In this document: positions 9,668 through 18,314 of the stretch, one piece after another
Numbering within the stretch: the first letter of the stretch is position 1
Layout: every line of letters starts with the position of its first letter
Assembly: GCF_036632915.2 (NCBI RefSeq)
Contig: NZ_CP155552.1
Span: 1,116,001-1,180,000 of the forward strand
DNA from: Faecalibacterium taiwanense
GTDB lineage: Bacteria; Bacillota; Clostridia; Oscillospirales; Ruminococcaceae
DNA length: 64,000 bases
Direction of reading: 5' to 3'
Notes under the pieces: model-generated
What the model was told of the DNA's origin: nothing
What the model saw: the letters and a program-made list of their open reading frames with translations, nothing else
Database searches by the model: none
Position numbers and translations under genes: made by a program

Positions 9668-10012
9668 TTAATTTATAACTAAAACAGGGTGCGCCCACCC
9701 GGACGCACCCTGCAAAAATCCACACACGATAAGTAAGGCAGGGAGTTCCCCAGCGGGAACTTCCTGTTTTTCTTTGGTTGCAATATGAGCCTGTTCCGCC
9801 TGCCACGCGGCAAACTCCCGCTGACCTTCCTCACTGTTCCAGCAGGCAAGGATGGCCGGGTAGAATGCCCGTGCCAGACGTTCGATGGCTTCATCGGGAT
9901 AGGGGAAGTGTTTGTGGACTTTTTCTTTTTGTTCAAACGCACGCTCCTTTGATCGTCCCACCGCAGCAAAGCCGGGCAAGAAAATCAAAGTTCCATTTTT
10001 TATCAGGCGCAA
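9668..10012 (-). CDS. Small hypothetical protein of the mobilisation block
   Basis: This 114-aa frame has a plausible core (PDEAIERLARAFYPAIL followed by SEEGQREFAAWQAEQ), a helical, charged motif that resembles small proteins commonly encoded in clostridial conjugative or mobilisable elements. It lies downstream of the ParB-like gene in the same orientation. The last 20 residues run through the terminator hairpin, and no good ribosome-binding site is obvious, so the exact start is uncertain; a shorter protein beginning nearer 9950 is possible. No function is assigned. Confidence 0.45.
   Translation of the reverse strand: MRLIKNGTLIFLPGFAAVGRSKERAFEQKEKVHKHFPYPDEAIERLARAFYPAILACWNSEEGQREFAAWQAEQAHIATKEKQEVPAGELPALLIVCGFLQGASGWAHPVLVIN
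9678..9712 (-). terminator. Terminator of the mobilisation operon
   Basis: Arms 9685-9693 and 9704-9712 form a 9-bp perfect GC-rich stem. Read on the minus strand it is followed by TTTT, closing the leftward mobC-relaxase-ParB unit. Confidence 0.65.
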
Positions 10013-10079
10013 GGGCGCGGATGCTTTCCGCCCTGCACTTGCGGCTGGGGACTTGTTGATGGCTTACAAGTGCCTGTCG

Positions 10080-11045
10080 TTATGCGGTCTTTTCTTCTTC
10101 AAGGACTTCTGCAAGAGCCTTTTCCAGATAGGTTTCGATTTCAGTCAGGTAGTTAGCAGGCCTCTGCATTGCGAAGCGGAGAACCTTCTGCTTTTCCGGG
10201 TCAGTGAAATAGCTGGGATTGTTTTTGAGCGTTTTCTTCCATGAGTTTTTCATCATTTCGGTCGCACGGCTCAAAGATTTGTAAACCTTCATAAACTCGT
10301 CCGGTACATGATAGCACCGGAATTCTTCTGTTTGTGATGTGGGCATGGGAACGGGTTCCGCTTTTTCAGGCTCAAATTCAGCGCTGGCAGATTCCAACAC
10401 TTCCAATGCCTCTGGATGCAGGATTTGAGCAAGGACATCTGAACGATGCTCGACACTTGCCTGCACAAGCTTGGACATTTCATCGTTGGTGAATTTCACC
10501 TCACCGGAAAAGACCTTTTTCTTAATGCCGGGAGAAAGATTATCTGCGATGTCGATGCCTCGTGTATAGTGGCTGGCACGAAGAACGGAGGCACGGCTGA
10601 CACTGCTTTCCTCTGCGATCCGGTCGCAGGTTTTCTTCCCGGAGTGGTGGTTATCACCGTGATCACCACCACTTTTCTTTGCTAAAGTGTACTGATTGCC
10701 GTGAAAGATTTTCTCGGCTTTCTTTTCAGATTCGTACTGCTTCCCCAGCAGGTAACGCTTTTGTTCGGGGGAAAGATTGCGCCGCCCCAGCTGATTCTTG
10801 TAAATCCAAGCGAGTGCTTCCTCACGATTTGCAAAGCGGAGCGGCATGGTAGAAAAGCGGATTTCGGGATGTTTCTGAAGAATCGCATAACGGTTGTGAC
10901 CATCAACAAGGGTGTTGTTCCACACGATCAAAGGAGAAATCAGCTTGCCTTCCTTGAGGATATTTTCTTCAAGCTGCTTAAATTCATCATCGGTCAGAGG
11001 AGGAATCTGGGACTGAAACTCCGGGTCGATTTTCAGATTGATCAT
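10080..11045 (-). CDS. ParB/Srx-domain DNA-binding protein
   Basis: This 321-aa protein has an N-terminal ParB-like nuclease domain. It includes LTDDEFKQLEENILKEG, then VWNNTLVDGHNRYAIL, the phosphate-binding box of ParB proteins. Near residues 145-165 a helix-turn-helix-like stretch follows (CDRIAEESSVSRASVLRA). The ATG at 11045 is chosen because AAGGAG lies 7 bp upstream; a GTG two codons earlier is too close to it. The position behind the relaxase suggests a role in segregation or regulation of the mobile element. The C-terminal 100 residues are unassigned. Confidence 0.82.
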   Translation of the reverse strand: MINLKIDPEFQSQIPPLTDDEFKQLEENILKEGKLISPLIVWNNTLVDGHNRYAILQKHPEIRFSTMPLRFANREEALAWIYKNQLGRRNLSPEQKRYLLGKQYESEKKAEKIFHGNQYTLAKKSGGDHGDNHHSGKKTCDRIAEESSVSRASVLRASHYTRGIDIADNLSPGIKKKVFSGEVKFTNDEMSKLVQASVEHRSDVLAQILHPEALEVLESASAEFEPEKAEPVPMPTSQTEEFRCYHVPDEFMKVYKSLSRATEMMKNSWKKTLKNNPSYFTDPEKQKVLRFAMQRPANYLTEIETYLEKALAEVLEEEKTA

Positions 11046-11057
11046 ACGCACACTCCT

Positions 11058-12683
11058 TTATCTCTCCTGCTGCGCCGGTTCTTCCTCCCGGAAAAAGGAC
11101 GCAACATTCTGCTTCGCGGTTTTCAGTTTGAGCAGTTCTTCCTTAGCTTCCTTGTACTGCTCGTAGAACTTTGCCTTTTCGGATGCCAGCTGCGCATACT
11201 CGGCTTCCAGCTTTTTCGGGCTGGGCAGCTTTGTGATGTTGTTTGCCTTGAAATAGGCTGCTGCCGCCCGGTATGCTGTCAGCTCTGCACGATGCTGTTC
11301 CTCAAAGGCTGCGGGTCGTTTGACAGTATTGAACTGCTGTACGATACCCTTGGTGCTGGTATAGGCTGCGATGTGATAGCGCAGCTCTTTGTTGAATTTC
11401 ATGCGACCTTCGAGGTCTTTCACCACCGCCAGCGAATCGTGATACTTGGTTTCCAGTTCGGTGATGCGCTGGTTCAGGGCGTCCTCGTCGGTTAAGCCCT
11501 TTTCCTGCAGAAGCTTCACTGTCTGCGCCATAACTTTGAGATTGTGTTTCGTGAGCCAACGCTTATAGCCGATGCCCTTGCCCTCGGTCATCCTCGACTG
11601 GATGTCGATCAGTTTCCCGATGGTATCCTGCTTGAACTGCGCCTTGGGTTTGCATTCGGCGTTTGCCTGCAACGTGACAAACACTGCCGCCTTATCGAAC
11701 TTGTCACCGAGATGTTTCGCTCGGATAAACTTTGTTCTGCCAGCGGGCAGATAGCTCAGACACCCACGGCTTTCCTTGACGGCAATACCATACTGCTGCA
11801 TGAGCCTGTCAGAAAAATCTTCAAAGCTCGTGGCACGGTACAGCACTGAAGAAATCTGTTTCCGCAGGGTTCGCGTTTGCGAAGCAACAAAAGCCCCAGT
11901 GGGGCTTTTGAGTGACCGAGCGGTTTGCGCAGCAAATGGAGGGGCCTCGCCCCGACAAGCGACCTTTACGGTTTCAAACTTCTTCTGCCGGGGCAGCTGT
12001 CCATCTGCGGTGAGGGCTGCGTTTTCACGGTCAAGTTTCAATTGGCCGCGTCTGCGCACCCAATACTCAGCTTCGCTCACGCGCTCCTTCGAGCCGTTGA
12101 GCAGGTCGATCTGGTACAGTCCGGCACTTTCGCACAACTCCATTACCTCGACACGGAGGTGCCGCATGGTCTGGGCAGTGCTGGAGTGCTTCATGCCCTC
12201 ATGCCAGTCGCGGGGCTTCTGCATATAGGGCTTGCGTTCCACTTCTCGTGTTCGGACGCTGCCGATCACGATGTGGACGTGGATGTTTCCCGAATGGTTG
12301 TGCCCATCCGGGTGAGTGCAGACGATGGCGGGATGACCGGGGAAGTTTTCTTCGCAGAATTTCAGGCCAAGTGCCTGTGCCTTTTCCATGGTCAAGCCGT
12401 TGTCGGCTGCATCTCGTGGGTCAAAGCTGATGATATACTGGTGGCTCTTAATATCACTATGCTGCGTGTTCTTGCCATACTTGCGGTTTGCCAGTAGACA
12501 GGCCATTGCAAACGAGAAATCGCCGCACTCAAGTGTATCGAGGATGTACGATTCTCGCAGCTTCGGTCTGCCCTGTTCATCCAGAAGTTGCTTCCCGGTG
12601 AACGCATCATGCTGGTAAACGAGGTACGCTTCGATGGCGGCGTAGTCCGAGTTTTTAGAGGCGATATGCTTGAGCGTTGCCAT
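11058..12683 (-). CDS. MobA/VirD2-like relaxase carrying an in-frame repeat insertion
   Basis: This 541-aa relaxase would nick at oriT and pilot DNA during conjugative mobilisation. The N-terminus MATLKHIASKNSDY is typical, with candidate nucleophile tyrosines early in the protein, and the metal-binding HNHSGNIHVH lies at about 128-137. The ATG at 12683 overlaps mobC. About residues 241-271 (nt 11872-11963) are encoded by a copy of a roughly 95-bp palindromic repeat also found at three other places in the window. The flanking residues KFETVK and LRKQISS would join naturally if the insert were removed. The C-terminal third is a coiled-coil-rich helical region. The frame stays open through the insert. 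Confidence 0.85.
   Translation of the reverse strand: MATLKHIASKNSDYAAIEAYLVYQHDAFTGKQLLDEQGRPKLRESYILDTLECGDFSFAMACLLANRKYGKNTQHSDIKSHQYIISFDPRDAADNGLTMEKAQALGLKFCEENFPGHPAIVCTHPDGHNHSGNIHVHIVIGSVRTREVERKPYMQKPRDWHEGMKHSSTAQTMRHLRVEVMELCESAGLYQIDLLNGSKERVSEAEYWVRRRGQLKLDRENAALTADGQLPRQKKFETVKVACRGEAPPFAAQTARSLKSPTGAFVASQTRTLRKQISSVLYRATSFEDFSDRLMQQYGIAVKESRGCLSYLPAGRTKFIRAKHLGDKFDKAAVFVTLQANAECKPKAQFKQDTIGKLIDIQSRMTEGKGIGYKRWLTKHNLKVMAQTVKLLQEKGLTDEDALNQRITELETKYHDSLAVVKDLEGRMKFNKELRYHIAAYTSTKGIVQQFNTVKRPAAFEEQHRAELTAYRAAAAYFKANNITKLPSPKKLEAEYAQLASEKAKFYEQYKEAKEELLKLKTAKQNVASFFREEEPAQQER
11872..11963 (+). repeat. Palindromic repeat, copy A (inside the relaxase)
   Basis: This copy shares with copies B-D the order TTTGCGAAGC, then a hairpin AGCCCCAGTGGGGCT, then a short region, then GGAGGGGCC-GCCCCGACAAG. 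It is oriented on the + strand, so the relaxase translates its reverse complement. The middle region (TTTGCGCAGCAAA) differs from copies B-D. Confidence 0.85.
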
Positions 12684-13089
12684 ACAGTTCACCCAGAACT
12701 TTCTCGGCGTTGAGCCGAAATGCGGTCAGGTCTGCAAGTTCGTCAAGGAGTTTCGCCCGGATCTGCTCGGTGTCTGCACCGCCGGAATTGAAGTGCCTTG
12801 CAAGCTGGTTCAGGTTGCCGCCCACCTTGCTGCACTGGGCAAGCAGGGTGGAAACGGCGGTCAGGGTTTCTTCGCCACCACCGGCAACGATGACCGTTTT
12901 CTCGATCTTGACGTTGTGGATGGCACGGCGGATAAAAGTGGAGAGGGAGAGATTCAGGAGTTTGCAAGTGAGTTCCAGTGACGTTTTTTCCTCCGCTGTC
13001 ACACGGAACTTGATGATGTGCGTTTTGTTGTTCGGCGTGTCGTGGTGCTGGGGAATGCTAGGGGTCGGTTGAACATTCGTTTTGGTCAT
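12655..13089 (-). CDS. mobC: MobC-family mobilisation auxiliary protein
   Basis: This 144-aa protein has the MobC pattern. A basic N-terminus leads into a ribbon-helix-helix-like part (HIIKFRVTAEEKTSLELT), followed by LSLSTFIRRAIHN and the conserved helix GGNLNQLARHFNSGG. MobC proteins help the relaxase melt oriT. AGGAGGTACA precedes the ATG. Its 3' end overlaps the relaxase start by 29 bp. The 900-bp region upstream is the expected place for oriT. Confidence 0.85.
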   Translation of the reverse strand: MTKTNVQPTPSIPQHHDTPNNKTHIIKFRVTAEEKTSLELTCKLLNLSLSTFIRRAIHNVKIEKTVIVAGGGEETLTAVSTLLAQCSKVGGNLNQLARHFNSGGADTEQIRAKLLDELADLTAFRLNAEKVLGELYGNAQAYRL

Positions 13090-13198
13090 TGTACCTCCTG
13101 TCTGTTCGATAACTCCTCGGTGAAGTTATGTAAAGCACGACACGCCGTTGCATTCGTGCCGCTAGGCACAAATGATGAGCAGGGTTTGGGGTTGGACC

Positions 13199-13300
13199 GC
13201 GCTTGCGAAGCGCAGCGCAGCAATGAAAGCCCCAGTGGGGCTTTTAAGCGGCAGCGCGGTCTTGCGCAAGCAAGATGGAGGGGCCTTGCCCCGACAAGCG
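13199..13300 (+). repeat. Palindromic repeat, copy B (intergenic)
   Basis: Copy B has the same three hairpins as copies C and D: AGCCCCAGTGGGGCT, CTTGCGCAAG and GGGGCC-TT-GCCCC, ending in GACAAG. It lies upstream of mobC, between the mobilisation and restriction genes, and is slightly longer at its left end. Confidence 0.85.
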
Positions 13301-13349
13301 TTACCCCAACAAGATCACTTCGGAAATGCAGACGCATTGCAGAAGTGAA

Positions 13350-13401
13350 GTCCCGGATGGACAGGAAATTTTCAAGAATTGAAAATTTGTGGCCACGGGA
13401 C
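13350..13401. other. Nested inverted repeat, candidate oriT
   Basis: Arms AAATTTTCA (13366-13374) and TGAAAATTT (13380-13388) form a perfect 9-bp stem with a 5-nt loop. It is nested inside GTCCCG (13350-13355) and CGGGAC (13396-13401). The position upstream of mobC fits an oriT. The rest of 13090-13990 holds repeat copy B and the hsdM promoter and no convincing gene. Confidence 0.4.
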
Positions 13402-13927
13402 GGTTCTTGCCCTCTACCGCTGCGCTCAAAACGCATTTTCAACAAATGTTTCCGAATTGTTAAGACGCAAAAATAAGTAGAGGTGGTGCTGCTCATGTAA
13501 TGGGGTCACCGTTTGCTCCGAACGAAGTTCCTGCCCCTGTTTGTGCAGCGGCGTTGACGGAAAGTCGGTATCACGTTCGGTCGGCTCATGAAATTTTCAA
13601 GGTACAACTCCCGTAAAGAAAAATACCACCCTGCAAGACAGGCGAAAAATTTTGTCGGGTGAATCGGCGGCAAAATGAATCGGGTGTGTTGCGGGGCGGT
13701 AAATCTTTCAGGGATAATCCACGGTGAGGCAGTGTTCAAAATGAACACGACCACATTTTGTGGGTGGCTTCAAACCAATCCACAAAGACGGTGGGATTTA
13801 CAAGAAAAATACCACTGTATGTGAAATTCGTCAAGAGGGTTTTGGAAAATTTATTACGGTAAAGTGGCGATAGTAAGACTTATCCGACAAAAAACAAAAG
13901 CATATGCAGAGAAATTTTGCGCACAAA

Positions 13928-13956
13928 TTGGAAAATCGAGCTATCTGTGTTATACT
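13928..13956 (+). promoter_or_regulatory. Promoter of the type I RM operon
   Basis: TTGGAA and TATACT are separated by 17 bp, 40 bp ahead of hsdM. The GGAGG at 13982 then serves the hsdM ATG. Confidence 0.6.
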
Positions 13957-13995
13957 CAAGTCAGAATTTGTTGAGCAAAACGGAGGTACTGAGCT

Positions 13996-15498
13996 ATGGC
14001 AGAGAAAAACACCGCCGACATTGGATTTGAAAAACAGATTTGGAATGCGGCCTGTGTACTTCGGGGCAACATGGATGCTTCGGAGTATAAGGGCGTTGTT
14101 CTTGGTCTGATTTTCTTGAAATATATTTCGGATCGTTTTGAAGAAAAGTACAATCAGTTAGTTGCAGATGGTGATGGTTTTGAGGAAGATCGTGACGAGT
14201 ACACATCGGAGGGAATCTTCTTTGTGCCTGCTGGTGCGCGTTGGAGCGATGTTTCTGCAAAGGCACATGACCCGGAAATCGGTCAGGTAATTGACGATGC
14301 AATGCGCGCTATCGAAAAAGAAAACGCGCGCCTAAAAGATATTCTGCCAAAGAATTTTGCGCGTCCGGAACTGGATAAACGTCGGTTGGGCGAAGTCGTT
14401 GACCTGTTTACGAACATCAAAATGATTGAACATGGCAGCGAAAAGGATATTCTGGGACGCACTTATGAATACTGCCTGTCTATGTTTGCAGAACAGGAAG
14501 GCAAGCGCGGCGGCGAGTTCTTTACGCCGTCCTGCGTTGTGCGGACGCTGGTAGAAGTGCTGCAACCGTTTAAGGGACGAGTGTATGACCCTTGCTGCGG
14601 CAGTGGTGGTATGTTTGTTCAGTCTGCAAAATTTGTAGAGAACCATAGTGGAAATATCAACGATATCTCGATTTATGGACAGGATTCCAACCCGACCACA
14701 TGGAAACTGGCACAGATGAACCTTGCCATTCGTGGCATTGAACCCGACCTTGGCAAGTATGCAGCAGACACATTCCTCGATGATCAGCATCCGACCATGC
14801 GGGCAGACTATATTATGGCGAATCCCCCTTTCAACCTGTCGAATTGGGGCGCAGAGCAGCTCAAAGATGATGTACGCTGGCAGTATGGTATGCCGCCTGC
14901 AAGCAACGCGAACTTTGCATGGCTTCAGCACATGATTTATCATCTTGCACCGGGCGGCCGCATGGGTATGGTGCTTGCAAATGGTTCTCTTTCCTCTCAG
15001 TCTAGCGGTGAAGGTGACATCCGCAAAAATATTGTGAATGCTGACCTTGTGGATTGCATCATTGCCATGCCGACACAGCTTTTCTATACCACACAGATTC
15101 CGGTTTCGCTTTGGTTTATCTCCAAGCGCAAGAAACAGGCTGGTAAAACGCTGTTTATTGATGCCCGGAAGATGGGCGTTATGGTGAGCCGTAAGTTGCG
15201 GGAACTAGCCGATGAGGATATTAAAAAGATTGCCGATACCTACAATGCTTATGTTAGTGGTACACTGGAAGATGTAAAAGGTTTCTGCGCAGTTGTTGAT
15301 ACGGAGAAAATTGCAGAGCAGGATTATATTTTAACGCCGGGTCGTTATGTTGGTGTTGAGGAACAGGAAGATGATGGTGAATCGTTTGAAGAAAAAATGG
15401 CTCGGCTGACTTCTGAACTTTCGGATTTGTTCAAGCAGTCACATAAGCTGGAAGCAGAAATTAAGGAGAAGTTGGGGGCGATTGGGTATGAAATCTAA
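13996..15498 (+). CDS. hsdM: Type I RM methyltransferase subunit HsdM
   Basis: This 500-aa N6-adenine methyltransferase is the modification subunit of the M2S/R2M2S complex. It has an N-terminal helical domain (GFEKQIWNAACVLRGNMD). The AdoMet motif region is YDPCCGSGGMF (about residue 196 on), and the catalytic motif is NPPF (about 275). The length is normal. The stop lies inside the start of the first hsdS half-gene. It heads a run of hsdM, two split hsdS cassettes around a recombinase, an FRG gene and hsdR. Confidence 0.96.
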   Translation: MAEKNTADIGFEKQIWNAACVLRGNMDASEYKGVVLGLIFLKYISDRFEEKYNQLVADGDGFEEDRDEYTSEGIFFVPAGARWSDVSAKAHDPEIGQVIDDAMRAIEKENARLKDILPKNFARPELDKRRLGEVVDLFTNIKMIEHGSEKDILGRTYEYCLSMFAEQEGKRGGEFFTPSCVVRTLVEVLQPFKGRVYDPCCGSGGMFVQSAKFVENHSGNINDISIYGQDSNPTTWKLAQMNLAIRGIEPDLGKYAADTFLDDQHPTMRADYIMANPPFNLSNWGAEQLKDDVRWQYGMPPASNANFAWLQHMIYHLAPGGRMGMVLANGSLSSQSSGEGDIRKNIVNADLVDCIIAMPTQLFYTTQIPVSLWFISKRKKQAGKTLFIDARKMGVMVSRKLRELADEDIKKIADTYNAYVSGTLEDVKGFCAVVDTEKIAEQDYILTPGRYVGVEEQEDDGESFEEKMARLTSELSDLFKQSHKLEAEIKEKLGAIGYEI

Positions 15499-16036
15499 AT
15501 GGACATATCGCCCACTTGGTGAGCTTGTATCTTTTGCATCAGGAGGAACACCGAGTAAAAAAAGAGATGGTTATTGGGGTGGAACTATTCCTTGGATTAG
15601 TGCAAAGACATTGAAAACGGAGAATATCGACACATCTGATTTGTTTATAACAGAAGAAGGGCTAAAAGCTGGAAGCAAGATTGCGCCGAAGGGAAGCATC
15701 TTACTTCTTACACGAGGAAGCGGTCTTTTTAATGGAATACCAATTGCTAGAGTTGAAAAAGATGTGGCTTTCAATCAAGATATAAAGTGTCTGGATTCAT
15801 ATGGAGAAGTGGAAAACGAGTTTATATTTTATTGGTTGTTGTCGCAAAAAGATTATTTGATGGCAAAGGTTGGAGTTACAGGAATTGGAGCGGGAAAATT
15901 TGATTTAGATTTTTTACAAAAGCTAATGATTCCGATTCCGAGTGAGCGAGAAAGAAAAAGTATCGTTGGATTCGCAAATAGCATCAGCGAAAAAATTAGA
16001 TGTAATGCAAAGGTAAACGATAATTTAGCGGCTTAA
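15488..16036 (+). CDS. hsdS: HsdS N-terminal half (cassette 1, half A)
   Basis: This 182-aa protein equals one target-recognition domain (TRD) plus one conserved helix. The TRD start is YRPLGELVSFASGGTPSK, ending with IPIPSERERKSIVGF and then VNDNLAA-stop. Normal HsdS has two TRDs and is about 380-430 aa, so this is exactly half. The break falls at the 14-bp repeat TAAACGATAATTTA (16014-16027), which reads VNDNL, the usual start of the central linker. The second half lies inverted downstream (16033-16689). An upstream TTG at 15482 is possible, but the ATG is preferred. In the present orientation only a half-subunit can be made. Confidence 0.88.
   Translation: MKSKWTYRPLGELVSFASGGTPSKKRDGYWGGTIPWISAKTLKTENIDTSDLFITEEGLKAGSKIAPKGSILLLTRGSGLFNGIPIARVEKDVAFNQDIKCLDSYGEVENEFIFYWLLSQKDYLMAKVGVTGIGAGKFDLDFLQKLMIPIPSERERKSIVGFANSISEKIRCNAKVNDNLAA
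16014..16027 (+). repeat. Inversion repeat IR1-left
   Basis: TAAACGATAATTTA, inverted copy at 16675-16688. It is part of a 33-bp perfect direct repeat shared with 18292-18324. Confidence 0.85.
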
Positions 16037-16689
16037 AGCTGGATATCACGCACATCAATTTCCCCGGACATAATCTTTGGCAAAAGGGTATTTCTAAGAG
16101 CGGTGAGTTTTCGATCCTCAATTCGATTTGAAATAATCAAGTCAAAAAGTGGTTTTATTGAGGCACCAATTCGCTTATAATCGTATTTAGAGGGAATAAT
16201 TACTTCTACCTTTTCAAGTTCTTCCCTTTTGATATGCCCCATAGTTGTTGCCTTATCTGCTGCAACAGCAATGAATCTGTCAAGATGATGTGCTGTCCAC
16301 AAATAATAGAACCACTTGTCATAGTTATTCGAGGTCACTTTGAAAAGATGCTGATTTAATCCACAGGTTCCGCCACACCAAATATCAACCAAAAGACTAC
16401 CCGACCAAGAAAATATAATATCTCCATCATGAATAATATACTCCGACTTGATACTGGGTGAGCAAAGCTCGCTGCTGGCATCGCAAATACCTTGTCTTAA
16501 TTCTTTGATTTTTAATACGGGAAGTCCTGTTTCACCATCTTTAGGACGGTATTTTTGCATTGCCAGCCCATTCAAATAGTCTGCAATGTCCAAAAGATTT
16601 CCAGTTTTCCATCCATCTGGAAGAAAATCAAGGTCAAGGAAGTTCTCAGAAAAAATTGCTTTTACCTGAGCATATAAATTATCGTTTAC
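16033..16689 (-). pseudogene. hsdS: Silent HsdS C-terminal half (cassette 1, half B)
   Basis: This frame is open from GTA at 16689 (VNDNLYAQVKAIFSENF) to the stop at 16033, 218 codons, with no initiation codon at its front and a TAA just upstream of the repeat. It contains a second TRD (LLDIADYLNGLAMQKYRP onward) and the typical C-terminus NTLLPKIMSGEIDVRDIQL. It is a storage cassette: inversion at the 14-bp repeats would join it in frame behind half A. It is not degenerate; it is classed as non-coding only because it lacks a start in this orientation. Its stop overlaps that of half A. Confidence 0.85.
16675..16688 (-). repeat. Inversion repeat IR1-right
   Basis: Perfect inverted copy of TAAACGATAATTTA, at the front of silent half B. 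Confidence 0.85.
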
Positions 16690-16782
16690 TTAAATTTCGA
16701 TAACTCTCACCAGTGGCGGGAGATTCTATGGAGAAACTGCCACTGCCGCCGTTCTCTGAAATCGTAATAAGGAGATACGGCG

Positions 16783-17766
16783 ATGAAAAATCAGATTATC
16801 AACGAGATACAGCGAAAAATGCTGCCGTATCTCAATAACGAACAGTTGCTGCATTTGAAAGCAGTGCTGGAAGCGTCATTTCAAGGTGTCACAATTGAAA
16901 TGGGTGAAGAACAGCCAAAGGCTGAGGAACAAGATTCGGCAGTAGCGTTTATTACGGCAAAACGGATAGAGGGCTGTTCCGAGAAAACATTGACCTATTA
17001 TTCAAAAACTATTGCAGCGATGCTGAATGGTGTGGGAAAATCACCGCAGCAAATTACAACGGATGATTTGCGAAAATATCTGATGGATTATCAAACACGG
17101 CGGCGGTCGAGCAAAGTTACGATTGATAATATCCGGCGTATTCTTTCCAGTTTCTTCTCGTGGCTGGAAGATGAAGATTTTATTGTGAAAAGCCCTGTTC
17201 GTAGGATTCACAAAGTAAAAACTGCGAAAATCATCAAGGAAACGTATACGGATGAAGCGTTGGAGCTGATGCGTGACAACTGTTCAACAGTACGAGATTT
17301 GGCGATTATTGATTTGCTGGCATCTTCTGGAATGCGTGTCGGGGAATTGGTGACACTTAATCGGGAGGATATCAATTTCAACGAGCGCGAATGTGTTGTA
17401 TTTGGTAAGGGCAACAAGGAACGATTGGTATACTTTGACGCACGGACGAAGATCCACCTTCAAAATTATCTGGATGAACGGTCAGATAGCAATCCAGCAC
17501 TCTTTGTGACGCTGAAAGAGCCGCACGAACGATTGATGATCGGTGGTGTGGAAACGATGCTTCGTGAATTGGGGCGGCGATTAAAGCTAAATAAGGTGCA
17601 CCCGCACAAGTTCCGGCGTACATTGGCAACATCAGCAATTGACAAGGGAATGCCGATTGAACAGGTGCAGCAGCTTTTAGGACACCAGAAAATTGACACA
17701 ACGATGCACTATGCAATGGTAAAACAACAAAATGTGAAATTGGCACATAGGAAATTTATTGGATAA
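16783..17766 (+). CDS. Tyrosine recombinase (XerD-like), likely hsdS invertase
   Basis: This 327-aa integrase-family protein has an N-terminal SAM-like core-binding domain (about 55-155). The catalytic set is R in SGMRVGEL (about 185), K in FGKGNKER, H-x-x-R in HPHKFRR (about 272), H in LLGHQ and the nucleophile Y in TTMHYAMV (about 311). It sits between two hsdS cassettes, each bounded by the same 14-bp inverted repeats, the usual place of the enzyme that shuffles hsdS. It ends 11 bp before the next hsdS half-gene. It has no excisionase partner, so an island-integrase role is less likely. Confidence 0.88.
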   Translation: MKNQIINEIQRKMLPYLNNEQLLHLKAVLEASFQGVTIEMGEEQPKAEEQDSAVAFITAKRIEGCSEKTLTYYSKTIAAMLNGVGKSPQQITTDDLRKYLMDYQTRRRSSKVTIDNIRRILSSFFSWLEDEDFIVKSPVRRIHKVKTAKIIKETYTDEALELMRDNCSTVRDLAIIDLLASSGMRVGELVTLNREDINFNERECVVFGKGNKERLVYFDARTKIHLQNYLDERSDSNPALFVTLKEPHERLMIGGVETMLRELGRRLKLNKVHPHKFRRTLATSAIDKGMPIEQVQQLLGHQKIDTTMHYAMVKQQNVKLAHRKFIG

Positions 17767-17777
17767 GGTGATGTGGT

Positions 17778-18314
17778 ATGGAATATAAAACTTTGGGATC
17801 TCTTGTGGACAGAAAAATAGGATATGGCATCGTTCAACCGGGTCAGAATATTTTGGATGGAGTGCCGGTTATAAAAGTAAATAATCTGATTACTGGACTT
17901 CATTCAAAGGATGAATTGGACGTCACAACAAAAGAAAATGATGAAAAATATTCCAGAACAAGACTTGAAGGCGGCGAACTGATTGTAAGCGTTGTTGGTA
18001 CTGTTGGAAAAACTGCGATTGTTCCCAAAAGCTTTCGAGGGTGTAATTTGGTTCGTGCAGTTGCAATGATTGATATAAAGGAAAACTGGCTTTCCAAATG
18101 GGTTAAGTACTATATTGATTCACCTGCCGGGCAAGCATATATCGAGCAAAATCTAAATACAACTGTTCAAGCAACACTTAATATTAAAACTCTTGTTGAT
18201 ATGCCGATTCCTTTTCCAAAAGAAGATGAAATGCGAAAGATTGTAACAATTTTGGACGCAATCGATAGGAAAATTGAATGCGATCAACAGATAAACGATA
18301 ATTTAGCGGCTTAA
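17778..18314 (+). CDS. hsdS: HsdS N-terminal half (cassette 2, half C)
   Basis: This 178-aa protein is again exactly one TRD plus one conserved helix. It starts MEYKTLGSLVDRKIGYGIVQ, passes through IPFPKEDEMRKIVTILDAID and ends INDNLAA-stop. The TRD differs from half A, so it should confer another half-site. The AAGGTGATG upstream offers a ribosome-binding site. It ends at a third copy of the 14-bp repeat (18292-18305). Its completing half D lies inverted downstream. Confidence 0.87.
   Translation: MEYKTLGSLVDRKIGYGIVQPGQNILDGVPVIKVNNLITGLHSKDELDVTTKENDEKYSRTRLEGGELIVSVVGTVGKTAIVPKSFRGCNLVRAVAMIDIKENWLSKWVKYYIDSPAGQAYIEQNLNTTVQATLNIKTLVDMPIPFPKEDEMRKIVTILDAIDRKIECDQQINDNLAA
18292..18305 (+). 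repeat. Inversion repeat IR2-left
   Basis: Third copy of TAAACGATAATTTA. The surrounding 33 bp (18292-18324) match 16014-16046 perfectly as a direct repeat. Confidence 0.85.

Noticed and set aside
16783..17766. Island integrase role for the tyrosine recombinase
   Set aside because: Its place between two hsdS cassettes with matching inverted repeats fits an hsdS invertase; the serine recombinase at the island end is the better integrase candidate.
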